The notes under the pieces: model-generated | What the model was told of the DNA's origin: nothing | Databases searched by the model: none | What the model saw: only the letters and a program-made list of their open reading frames with translations | Made by a program: the position numbers and the translations under genes | Part shown: piece by piece, positions 55,558-62,993 of the stretch | How positions within the stretch are numbered: position 1 is the stretch's first letter | Layout of the letters: each line of letters opens with the position of its first letter | Assembly (NCBI GenBank): GCA_017992055.1 | Contig: JAGOPK010000013.1 | Location: forward strand, 1-64,000 | From: Burkholderiaceae bacterium | Lineage (GTDB): Bacteria > Pseudomonadota > Gammaproteobacteria > Burkholderiales > Burkholderiaceae_C | Length of the DNA: 64,000 bases | Reading direction: 5' to 3'

Positions 55558-56034
55558 TTAGGCGCTCTGATAATTGACCGGGCTGCAGCCCAGCCGCGCG
55601 CCCAGCAGGTGCTCGCGCACCCGGTCCATGGGCTGGGGCAGCAGGGCCAGCGCGTCTTCGGCGCGCAGATGGCCGCCCGCCACCAGGCGCAGCGTGCTGC
55701 GCAGCTCGGGCGGCAGGCCGACCAGGCTGCTCTCCTGCAGCCGGCCACGCTCGCGGGCGGCCATCACCGCGGCGGCAAACAGCCAGTCGGCCGAAGCCAC
55801 CGCACCGCGCAGCCGGTGCAGCGCCTGCGTGGCCTGCTGCACGGCGCGCCGGCGGGCCTGCTCCAGGCCGTGCTGCGGACCTGCAAGCGTGCCGTCGTCG
55901 CCGCGGCCCAACGCCCAGCGCAGCAGCCGCGGCCGGTAGGGGGCGAGCCAGTCGCGCAGGCTGGGCTCGGACGAGCGCCAGGCGGCGGGGGGAGGGCGGC
56001 GCAGCGCCGCGGCGGGCAGGACGGTGACCAGCAT
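55558..56034 (-). CDS. Hypothetical protein
   Basis: A 158-residue frame, MLVTVLPAAALRRPPPAAW..., Arg- and Leu-rich, with no signal peptide. I recognise no family. The last 60 residues (LPPELRSTLRLVAGGHLRAEDALALLPQPMDRVREHLLG) loosely resemble the region-4 layout of an ECF sigma factor, LPxxxR followed by a helix-turn-helix, but the recognition-helix pattern is poor. Codon use is normal for this genome. It may be a divergent regulator or a spurious frame. Confidence 0.45.
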   Translation of the reverse strand: MLVTVLPAAALRRPPPAAWRSSEPSLRDWLAPYRPRLLRWALGRGDDGTLAGPQHGLEQARRRAVQQATQALHRLRGAVASADWLFAAAVMAARERGRLQESSLVGLPPELRSTLRLVAGGHLRAEDALALLPQPMDRVREHLLGARLGCSPVNYQSA

Positions 56035-56135
56035 GATGGCCCACAGCCTAGGGGCGCGGGCCGATCCCGGGCTGTGCTGCGCTGCCGGCGCGGCCTGTGA
56101 CGGCGGTCACAGCCGCCGCCGGCGGACTGCAGGCT

Positions 56136-56393
56136 TCAGCGTCGCTCGGTCTGGGCCGTCCGCGCCGCCGGGCTCAGCGGCGGGGCGGCTGGGCGCTCCA
56201 GCCCGGCCAGGGCCGCCGGTCCGGGCGCGGCCTTGGCCGGCACGGGGCTCAGGACCGGCTGCGGGGCCGGCGACCTGGCCTGCTGGGCCGGCACGCGGCG
56301 CGCATCCGGCAGGCGGCTGGACAGGAACAGTGTGGCGAGCACCACCGCGGCCACGATGGACCAGGCGATGGATTGCAGCAGCGAGGGTGGCAT
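56136..56393 (-). CDS. Small membrane protein, hypothetical
   Basis: An 85-residue frame with one convincing membrane segment (SIAWSIVAAVVLATLFLSS, residues about 8-27) followed by a Pro/Ala-rich tail. Start MPPSLLQSIAW is chosen because it places the helix near the N-terminus; a longer frame to 56498 is also open. No family recognised. The Pro/Ala tail could be a periplasmic linker. Weak evidence. Confidence 0.4.
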   Translation of the reverse strand: MPPSLLQSIAWSIVAAVVLATLFLSSRLPDARRVPAQQARSPAPQPVLSPVPAKAAPGPAALAGLERPAAPPLSPAARTAQTERR

Positions 56394-56685
56394 CGGTGGT
56401 CGAGGCTGGGCTTGGGGCAAGGGGCGGCCGGGAGGCGCTGGCGCGTGGCCGCCCGGCAACAGCCACCCGAACAAAGGGGCCTGGGCGGAGCCAGTCACCC
56501 CCCGTGACTGCAGGGCGCGTGATTATTGCCCACCCCATGTTGCGCTGCGGGATGTGAAATCGCCCGGGAGGCTGGGTTGTTGCTGCTTTGTTTCATCGAT
56601 CGAGACGAGGCGGGCTGAGCGAAGCTCATGCCATCACGGGTCAGGGCCGCGCAGACGGCTCCGACACCTTCTCCAGGAGACCGCC
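56394..56685. other. Intergenic region with inverted repeat
   Basis: Nothing codes here with confidence. An inverted repeat with 7-base arms and a 5-base loop (CAGTCAC-CCCCC-GTGACTG, 56492-56510) is present. The word GTGACTG recurs at 56923-56929 before the TetR gene. A Shine-Dalgarno for the next small gene (CCAGGAGACC) lies at its right end. Confidence 0.5.
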
Positions 56686-56913
56686 ATGAGCCCCCGGTTT
56701 GCGATTCCACTGCTGTCCCGCTTCGGTCGGCGCCGCCGTGCCGCCCGAGCCCCCGAGCCGGCCGACATGGGCACGGCCTTCGGCATGGAGCAATGGCTGG
56801 ACGAGATCGAAGACGCTGCCATCGCGCCGGCCCCGGTGCGTGGCAGCGCCCGGCCCCGTGCCGGCTGGCCCACTTGGTGGCCGCGCTGGTGGCAGGGTTC
56901 GACGGCCCGTTGA
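56686..56913 (+). CDS. Small basic protein with C-terminal WWPRWW motif
   Basis: A 75-residue protein, MSPRFAIPLLSRFGRRRRAAR with a basic start, then an acidic segment (MGTAFGMEQWLDEIEDAAI) and a tail WPTWWPRWWQGSTAR. AGGAG lies 8 bases before the ATG, so translation is likely. There is no signal peptide and no family I know. The tail's DNA (TGGTGGCCGCGCTGGTGG, 56875-56892) differs by one base from the corresponding part of the small ORF at 7448. The role is unknown; Trp/Arg tails often bind membranes or other proteins. Confidence 0.7.
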   Translation: MSPRFAIPLLSRFGRRRRAARAPEPADMGTAFGMEQWLDEIEDAAIAPAPVRGSARPRAGWPTWWPRWWQGSTAR

Positions 56914-56936
56914 TGCGGCGTGGTGACTGACCGGTC

Positions 56937-56955
56937 ACCGAATAACCTTTTCGGT
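56937..56955. promoter_or_regulatory. Candidate TetR operator
   Basis: ACCGAA-N7-TTCGGT is a 19-base inverted repeat 34 bases before the TetR start. A second palindrome, TGACCGGTCA, abuts it at 56928-56937. The placement fits autorepression by the TetR protein encoded at 56989. Confidence 0.45.
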
Positions 56956-56988
56956 TCAGTTTGCGAGGTCGGCGCCTAGAATGGCGCC

Positions 56989-57609
56989 GTGAACCTGCCG
57001 CCCAAGCTCAGCTTCCGCCAGAAAGTGCATCTGGCGCGCGAAGACGCCATCGTTGCCGCGGTCAAGCGACTGCTGGCCGAAAAGGGCTTCGACCTGATGA
57101 CGGTGGACGAGGTGGCAGCCGAGGTTGGCATCGCCAAGGCCAGCCTGTACAAGCATTTCCCGTCCAAGGAGGCGCTGGCCGCCGCGGCCATGGTCGAAAC
57201 CATGGACCAGGCCCTGGCCGTGGCCGAGGGCCTGGGCGCCGATGGCGCCCTGGATGCGATGGGCCGGCTCAAGGCCATGACGCGCTGGACGCTGCAGACC
57301 CAGCTGGCCGGCGCCATGCCCACGCTGCCGTCCGAAAATTCGTCGCTGCGCAGCGCGCTGATCGCCCACCGCGACTACATGGACCGGCTGATGCAGCTGA
57401 GTGATCGCCTCGGCGAGTGGATCACCGAGGCCCAGGCCAGCGGCCGGCTGAACCCGGCGCTGCCGCCCGAGGCCGTGCTGTACACGCTGTTTGCCCGCGC
57501 CTGCGATCCGGTGCTGGGCTTTCTGAAGGCCAGTGGCCAGCACGGCGACGAGCAGATCGTCGACTGGGTGCTGTCCACCTGCTTCGACGGGCTGTCAGCC
57601 CGGGCCTGA
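56989..57609 (+). CDS. TetR family transcriptional regulator
   Basis: A 206-residue TetR-type regulator with a GTG start. The helix-turn-helix is AIVAAVKRLLAEKGFDLMTV, then VAAEVGIAKASLYKHFPSKEALAAAAM. The ligand domain has no recognised specificity. Its promoter holds inverted repeats, pointing to autoregulation. It is convergent with the UspA gene (36 bases apart). Its target may be the small gene at 56686, but evidence is only proximity. Confidence 0.88.
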   Translation: MNLPPKLSFRQKVHLAREDAIVAAVKRLLAEKGFDLMTVDEVAAEVGIAKASLYKHFPSKEALAAAAMVETMDQALAVAEGLGADGALDAMGRLKAMTRWTLQTQLAGAMPTLPSENSSLRSALIAHRDYMDRLMQLSDRLGEWITEAQASGRLNPALPPEAVLYTLFARACDPVLGFLKASGQHGDEQIVDWVLSTCFDGLSARA

Positions 57610-57645
57610 ACGCTCAGCTTGCCGCGCCCGCCGGGCGCCCCATCC

Positions 57646-58068
57646 TCAGCGGATGATCAGCACCGGCACGCCGCAGCGGCTGATGACCTTGGTCGCCACC
57701 GAGCCCAGCACCAGGTTGCCCAGCACGCCATGGCCGTGCGAGCCCATCATCAGCAGGTCGTACTGGCCCTTCTCGGCCAGGTCGACGATGGCGTCGGCGG
57801 CATGGCCGACCTTGGCCACGAACTCGGCCTGGATCTTCTGCTTGGCAAAAAACGTGCGGATGGGCTTGAACACCTTCTCGGCCTCGTCGGTGTAGTAGCC
57901 CTTCAGCGTTTCCTTGTCGATCACCGCGGCGGCGCGCGCCGGCACCGCCGGCGACACATACATCAGCGTGTAGCGGTGCTGGGCGCCCAGCCATTCGTCG
58001 TGGGCGGCCAGGTAGGCCAGCATGCGCTTGGTGAACGGGCTGCCGTCGACGGGAACCAGGATCTTCAT
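57646..58068 (-). CDS. Universal stress protein (UspA family)
   Basis: A 140-residue USP-fold protein. It starts KILVPVDGSPFTKRMLAYL and ends with the nucleotide-binding motif GSHGHGVLGNLVLGSVATKVIS (G-2x-G-9x-G-S/T form), so it probably binds ATP. AGGAG lies before the ATG. Such proteins accumulate under starvation, hypoxia or stress. Neighbours do not specify its signal. Confidence 0.92.
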   Translation of the reverse strand: MKILVPVDGSPFTKRMLAYLAAHDEWLGAQHRYTLMYVSPAVPARAAAVIDKETLKGYYTDEAEKVFKPIRTFFAKQKIQAEFVAKVGHAADAIVDLAEKGQYDLLMMGSHGHGVLGNLVLGSVATKVISRCGVPVLIIR

Positions 58069-58165
58069 GGTGTGCTCCTCGGGTGGGTGTTGAGGGGGTT
58101 GGAATTCAGTGTCGCACCGGGCCGGGGGTCGGCCTTGTCCGATGTCAAGCCGGGCTGGTTCAGGG

Positions 58166-58963
58166 TCATGGGCCGGGCAGCTGCAGCAGCTTCAGCGGGT
58201 CGAAGCCGCTCTGCTCGCCCTTCTTGGCCAGGCCGGCGGCCTGACAGACCACGCGCGTCGCGCATTGTTCCGGACGTTCGATCGCATAGTCGTGCCGGCA
58301 GTGCAGGTGGCCGTGCAGCCACAGGTCGGCCAGCGAGATCAGGTCGTCGTCGGCATTGCAGAAGCTGGCCGTGCCGGGCTGGCGGCCGTAGCGTGGATCG
58401 GCACTCTTCAGGCTGGGCGCGAAGTGGGTGATGGCGATGGTGGCGTCCCAGCCGCCGTCGGCCGCGCCGGGGTTGGGCCGGGCCAGCTCGGCGGCCAGCC
58501 AGGCGCGGCAGGCCAGGGCCTCGTCGCGCAGCAGGGCGGCATCGATGGGCTGGCCGTCCAGCGTCGCCCCCATCACCTTCAGGTAGTAGCCGGCGGCACG
58601 CATGGCGCGCTCGCGGCCGGCCTCGCCGAAGACGTCGAAGTCGCACCAGCGCACCGTGCCCAGCAGGCGCACGCGCCGGCCGTCGCGGGCCTGGTGGATC
58701 AGCGATTCACGCTCCAGCAGGCGGATGCCCAGGCTGTCCAGGTGGGCGCGAAAGGCCGGCCAGGCCTGGCGCAGCTCGCGGCCGTCGAACTCGTGGTTGC
58801 CGGCCACCGCCACCACCGGCACCGGCCAGTCGGCAAACAGCGACCAACCCTCCCAGCCGGCGTCGATGTCGCCGGCCAGCACCAGCAGCTCGGCCCCGGG
58901 GGCCGGCTGCGGTGTGAAGCTCTCGGTTTCGAGGTGGAGGTCGGACAGCAGTTGCAGGATCAC
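58166..58963 (-). CDS. Metallophosphoesterase
   Basis: A 265-residue calcineurin-like phosphoesterase. All metal-binding blocks are present: SDLHLE (D-x-H), AGDIDAG (GD), AGNHEFDG (GNH) and WLHGHLHCRHDY (GHxH), with another His in ITHFAPSLKSADPRYG. It is cytosolic, with no signal. The SDLHLE start and RLLGTVRWCDFDVFG block resemble a bacterial group of unknown substrate. It is preceded by the pckG stop 43 bases away and may be cotranscribed. Confidence 0.87.
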   Translation of the reverse strand: MILQLLSDLHLETESFTPQPAPGAELLVLAGDIDAGWEGWSLFADWPVPVVAVAGNHEFDGRELRQAWPAFRAHLDSLGIRLLERESLIHQARDGRRVRLLGTVRWCDFDVFGEAGRERAMRAAGYYLKVMGATLDGQPIDAALLRDEALACRAWLAAELARPNPGAADGGWDATIAITHFAPSLKSADPRYGRQPGTASFCNADDDLISLADLWLHGHLHCRHDYAIERPEQCATRVVCQAAGLAKKGEQSGFDPLKLLQLPGP

Positions 58964-59006
58964 ACCGGCATCATGCCGCGGATCCGGCCCCTGTCCGCGC
59001 GCTTCA

Positions 59007-60884
59007 TCAGGCCGACAGCGCGGCCTCGATGCGCGCCTTGGTCGCCGGCAGCTCGGCCGGCAGGTGGTGGCTCAGGGTCTCGAACAGCTCGGCATGCAGC
59101 TTCAGCTCGGCCTGCCAGGCGGCCTTGTCGATGGAGATCACCGACTCGAACTGCTCGCGGCTGAACTCCAGGCCGTCGAAGTTGAGGTCTTCGTAGCGCG
59201 GGCTGACGCCGAACACGTTGTCGGCTCCACCGGCCTGGCCTTCGACCCGGTCCAGCATCCACTTCAGCACGCGCATGTTGTCGCCATAGCCGGGCCAGAC
59301 GAACTTGCCATCGGCGCCCTTGCGGAACCAGTTGACGCAGTAGATCTTGGGCAGGCTCTGGCCGTTGGACTGGGCCAGCTTGCCGACCTGCTGGCCCAGG
59401 CCCAGCCAATGGGCGAAGTAGTCGCTCATGTGGTAGCCCATGAACGGCAGCATCGCAAACGGGTCGCGGCGCACCACGCCCTGCTGGCCGGCGGCGGCGG
59501 CGGTGGTCTCGCTGCCCATGGTGGCGGCCATGTAGACGCCTTCGGTCCAGTTGCGCGCCTCGGTGACCAGGGGCACGGTGGTGCTGCGGCGGCCGCCGAA
59601 GATGAAGGCGTCGATGGCCACGCCGTGGGCGTTGTCCCAGTCGGCGTCCAGCACCGGGTTGTTGGTGGCGCTGACGGTGAAGCGGGCGTTCGGGTGCGCG
59701 GCCTTGGCGCCGGTTTCCTTGGCGATCTGCGGCGTCCAGTCCTTGCCCTGCCAGTCGATGGCATGGGCCGGGGCCTCGCCGTCCATGCCTTCCCACCAGA
59801 TGTCGCCGGCGTCGGTGAGGGCGACGTTGGTGTAGATCACGTCGCGCTTGAGCGAATCCATGCAGTTCGGATTCGTCTTGTAGTTGGTGCCCGGGGCCAC
59901 GCCGAAGTAGCCGGCCTCGGGGTTGATGGCATACAGGCGGCCGTCGGCGCCCGGCTTGATCCAGGCGATGTCGTCGCCGATGGTGGTGACCTTCCAGCCG
60001 CCGAAGGCCTTGGGCGGCACCAGCATCGCGAAATTGGTCTTGCCGCAGGCGCTGGGGAAGGCGGCGGCGACGTGGTACTTCTTGCCGGCCGGGCTGGTGA
60101 CGCCCAGGATCAGCATGTGCTCGGCCAGCCAGCCGTGGTCGCGGCCCATGGTGCTGGCGATGCGCAGCGCAAAGCACTTCTTGCCCAGCAGGGCGTTGCC
60201 GCCGTAGCCCGAGCCGTAGGACCAGATCTCGCGCGTCTCGGGGTAGTGCACGATGTACTTGGTCTTGTTGCAAGGCCAGGCCACATCCTTCTGGCCCGGC
60301 TGCAGCGGCGCGCCGACGGTGTGCACGCAGGGCACGAACTCGCCGTCCTCGCCCAGCACGTCGAACACGGCCTTGCCCATGCGCGTCATGTGGCGCATGT
60401 TGACGGCCACATAGGGGCTGTCGCTCAGCTCGATGCCGATGTGGGCGATGTGCGAGCCCAGCGGGCCCATCGAGAACGGCACCACATACAGCGTGCGGCC
60501 CTGCATGCAGCCCTTGAACAAAGCGGCATCGCCGGTCTGCAGCAGCGCGCGCATCTCCTCGGGCGCCATCCAGTTGTTGGTCGGGCCGGCGTCCTCAGGA
60601 CGCTCGCTGCAGATGAAGGTGCGGTCTTCGACGCGGGCCACGTCGCTGGCGTCGCTGCGTGCCAGAAAGCTGTTGGGCCGCAGCTCGGGATTGAGCTTGG
60701 TGAAGGTGCCGGCGTCCACCAGCTGCTTGCACAGGCGGTCGTATTCCTCCTGGCTGCCGTCGCACCAGTACACGTCGCGGGCCTGGGTCAGGGCGGCGAT
60801 TTCGCCGACCCAGGCGATCAGGCGCGGGTGCTTGACATGGGCGGGGACGTTCAGGCGCAGGCCTTCCATCACGGGTTGGTTCAT
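59007..60884 (-). CDS. pckG: Phosphoenolpyruvate carboxykinase (GTP)
   Basis: A 625-residue GTP-dependent PEP carboxykinase, converting oxaloacetate to PEP in gluconeogenesis. The P-loop with its reactive Cys is [12 protein letters not shown]. Metal and nucleotide residues follow in [33 protein letters not shown] and [16 protein letters not shown]. The C-terminal FNGLEF-type motif reads [11 protein letters not shown]. The length is as expected. The ATG at 60884 is preferred ([12 protein letters not shown]); the longer frame reaches into the leader. Gluconeogenesis fits a bacterium growing on amino and fatty acids. Confidence 0.95.
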   Translation of the reverse strand: MNQPVMEGLRLNVPAHVKHPRLIAWVGEIAALTQARDVYWCDGSQEEYDRLCKQLVDAGTFTKLNPELRPNSFLARSDASDVARVEDRTFICSERPEDAGPTNNWMAPEEMRALLQTGDAALFKGCMQGRTLYVVPFSMGPLGSHIAHIGIELSDSPYVAVNMRHMTRMGKAVFDVLGEDGEFVPCVHTVGAPLQPGQKDVAWPCNKTKYIVHYPETREIWSYGSGYGGNALLGKKCFALRIASTMGRDHGWLAEHMLILGVTSPAGKKYHVAAAFPSACGKTNFAMLVPPKAFGGWKVTTIGDDIAWIKPGADGRLYAINPEAGYFGVAPGTNYKTNPNCMDSLKRDVIYTNVALTDAGDIWWEGMDGEAPAHAIDWQGKDWTPQIAKETGAKAAHPNARFTVSATNNPVLDADWDNAHGVAIDAFIFGGRRSTTVPLVTEARNWTEGVYMAATMGSETTAAAAGQQGVVRRDPFAMLPFMGYHMSDYFAHWLGLGQQVGKLAQSNGQSLPKIYCVNWFRKGADGKFVWPGYGDNMRVLKWMLDRVEGQAGGADNVFGVSPRYEDLNFDGLEFSREQFESVISIDKAAWQAELKLHAELFETLSHHLPAELPATKARIEAALSA

Positions 60885-61197
60885 CACGGCAGCTCCAAGG
60901 TTTGAATCGAAAGAGGCGGAATCGAACCAGCCTCGGCCGGACCGGGGTCCGGCGCCGGGGCTCGTTCCATGCCGCGTCGGGGGGACAGCAGGAACCGGCG
61001 GGTTACACCGCCGGCAGGCGTGGCCTGCCCATCGGGGCGGCGCCCAGCCAGTGTCAAATGAGTGTAATGGGCAGGTAACCTCCTTGGGTCCGGGGGTATG
61101 CAGATCCTGCATAGTTTGATGCCGGCATTGGCGTGCGTCTTTCACGACCCTGAACGCAGCGGCAGGCGAGCCTCGCCTGCCCGTACCATGCGGCGCC
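60885..61197. promoter_or_regulatory. Divergent regulatory region, pckG / MOSC gene, with hairpins and a palindrome
   Basis: This 313-base gap has no gene. It holds the pckG leader with three short hairpins (CCGGACC/GGTCCGG at 60937-60952, CCGGCGG/CCGCCGG at 60995-61014, GGCAGGC/GCCTGCC at 61013-61029, the last two overlapping by two bases). A perfect 17-base palindrome lies at 61097-61113. A stable hairpin (GGCAGGCGAG/CTCGCCTGCC, 61161-61181) ends 16 bases before the MOSC ATG. -35/-10 boxes are not obvious. Confidence 0.55.
61097..61113. promoter_or_regulatory. 17-base palindrome, candidate operator
   Basis: TATGCAG-ATC-CTGCATA has perfect 7-base arms around three bases, in an A/T-richer spot of the pckG/MOSC gap, 84 bases before the MOSC start and 212 before pckG. 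The form suits a dimeric regulator such as GntR or a fatty-acid/propionate-type regulator, but none is identified here. Confidence 0.5.
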
Positions 61198-61773
61198 ATG
61201 AAGATCCTCAGCGTCAACACGGCCCGCGTCGGCCGCCTGCACATCCAGGGCCGCAGCGTGGCCACCGCCATCGGCAAGCGGCCGGTGGATGGGCCGGTGG
61301 CGGTGCTGCCGCTGGGCCTGGACGGCGACGAGCAGGCCGATCCCACGGTGCATGGCGGCCGCAACAAGGCCGTCTATGCCTACGGCGCCCAGCACCGTGC
61401 GTTCTGGCAGACGGTGCGCGCGCAGGCGCGGGCGGCCGCGCCGGACGAGGTCCTGCCCCATGGCTTCATGGGCGAGAACCTCAGCATCGACCAGCTGGAC
61501 GAGGCGCAGTGCTTTGTCGGCGACCGCTGGCGCCTGCCCGGCTGCACCCTGGTGGTGACCGAGCCGCGCCAGCCCTGCTACAAGTTCAATGCGGTGATGG
61601 GTTTCAACCAGGCCGGCAAGCTGATGGCCCAGTCGGGCTGGTGCGGCAGCTACCTGGCGGTGCTGGAGCCCGGCGTGGTGCAGGCCGGCGATGTGATCGA
61701 GGTCGTGCCCGGCGCGCGCGAAGTCAACATCCGCGAGCTGTTCCTGATGAAGATGAAGCGGCGCGCCGGCTGA
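61198..61773 (+). CDS. MOSC domain-containing protein (YiiM-like)
   Basis: A 191-residue MOSC-fold protein. [26 protein letters not shown] near the start and the conserved Cys in [17 protein letters not shown] (position of the molybdenum ligand in YiiM) are clear. YiiM-type enzymes reduce N-hydroxylated bases such as 6-hydroxylaminopurine using a molybdenum cofactor, protecting cells from base-analogue mutagenesis. The molybdenum theme recalls the hydroxylase at 26105-29707, but the loci are far apart. It is divergent from pckG. Confidence 0.87.
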   Translation: MKILSVNTARVGRLHIQGRSVATAIGKRPVDGPVAVLPLGLDGDEQADPTVHGGRNKAVYAYGAQHRAFWQTVRAQARAAAPDEVLPHGFMGENLSIDQLDEAQCFVGDRWRLPGCTLVVTEPRQPCYKFNAVMGFNQAGKLMAQSGWCGSYLAVLEPGVVQAGDVIEVVPGAREVNIRELFLMKMKRRAG

Positions 61774-61785
61774 GCTGCGGCAGGC

Positions 61786-62913
61786 TCAGGCGGTCACGGC
61801 GTCCAGCGTCGGATAGTCGGTGTAGCCGGCCGCGCCGCCGCCGTACAGCAGCTTGCTGTCCAGCTTGGCCCAGGGCGCGTCCAGGCGCAGGCGCGCGCCC
61901 AGGTCGGGGTTGGCGATGAACGGCCGGCCGAAGGCCACCAGGTCGGCCGCGCCCGAGGCCACGGCCTGCAGCGCCATGTCGCGGCTGTAGGCGTTGTTGA
62001 CCATCCAGGCGCCGTCATAGTGGCGGCGCAGCGCCGCATAGTCGAAGGGCGCCACGCCCTGCTCGCGCAGGTCGCGGGCGCCGCCGGTCTGGCCTTCGAT
62101 GACATGGATGTAGGCCGGCTTGAAACCGGCGATGGCCTGCACCGCGGCCTCGTAGGTGGCCTGGGCATCGCTGTCCTGGGCGGCATCGTTGACTGGCGTG
62201 ATCGGCGACAGGCGCACGCCGCTGCGGCCACCGCCGATCTCGCGCGTGATGGCCTCCATCACCTCGACCAGCAGGCGGATGCGGCTGTCGCGGCTGCCGC
62301 CCCAGGCATCCGTGCGGTCGTTGATGCTGTCGCGGATGAACTGCTCGATCAGGTAGCCGTTGGCCGCATGCAGTTCCACGCCGTCGAAGCCGGCTTCCAG
62401 CGCGTTGCGCGCGGCGCGGCGGTAGTCGTCGACGATGGCCGGGATCTCGTCGCTGCGCAGCGCCCGCGGCGTGCTGGTGGCGACGAAGCCGTCGGTGGTG
62501 AAGGTCTTGCCGTTGGCCGCCCGCGCGGTGGACGACACCGGCGCCGCGCCACCCAGCAGGCTGGTGTGCGAGATGCGGCCCACATGCCAGAGCTGGATCA
62601 CGATCCTGCCGCCCTCGGCATGCACGGCGTCGGTGACCTGGCGCCAGGCCGCCACCTGCTCGGCACTGTGGATGCCGGGGGTGTCGAGGTAGCCCTGGCC
62701 TTGCGGGCTGATCTGGCTGGCTTCGCTGACGATCAGGCCGGCGCCGGTGGCCGGGTTGGCGCGCTGGCGGTAGTAGGTGGCCATCAGCGCATTGGGCAGC
62801 TGATGCGGCGCGCGGTTGCGCGTCAGCGGGGCCATCACGATGCGGTTGGCAAGCTGGATGTCGCCGACGCGGATCGGGTCGAACAGGCTGGGGGTCGGGG
62901 TGGAGGTAGGCAT
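61786..62913 (-). CDS. Old Yellow Enzyme family alkene reductase (NemA-like)
   Basis: A 375-residue FMN oxidoreductase. It starts SLFDPIRVGDIQLANRIVMAPLTRNRA, with the FMN and substrate blocks QLWHVGRISH, VELHAANGYLIEQFIRDSINDRTDAWGGS (His-Ala-Ala-Asn at the active site) and ADLVAFGRPFIANPDLG. Relatives reduce N-ethylmaleimide, nitrate esters and activated alkenes with NADPH. The ATG at 62913 is used. It lies next to, and is divergent from, the CoA-transferase. Confidence 0.9.
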   Translation of the reverse strand: MPTSTPTPSLFDPIRVGDIQLANRIVMAPLTRNRAPHQLPNALMATYYRQRANPATGAGLIVSEASQISPQGQGYLDTPGIHSAEQVAAWRQVTDAVHAEGGRIVIQLWHVGRISHTSLLGGAAPVSSTARAANGKTFTTDGFVATSTPRALRSDEIPAIVDDYRRAARNALEAGFDGVELHAANGYLIEQFIRDSINDRTDAWGGSRDSRIRLLVEVMEAITREIGGGRSGVRLSPITPVNDAAQDSDAQATYEAAVQAIAGFKPAYIHVIEGQTGGARDLREQGVAPFDYAALRRHYDGAWMVNNAYSRDMALQAVASGAADLVAFGRPFIANPDLGARLRLDAPWAKLDSKLLYGGGAAGYTDYPTLDAVTA

Positions 62914-62993
62914 GGGCGGGAGCGTAGCGGTGCCGGCGATGACCCCGCTGTCACCGCTGCGCCGCGTTTTGTGCCAGCACAATCGGTGCCGCG

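Noticed and set aside
58602-60905. A 767-codon plus-strand frame opposite pckG
   Set aside because: Shadow of a strongly conserved gene; the translation has no recognisable motif.
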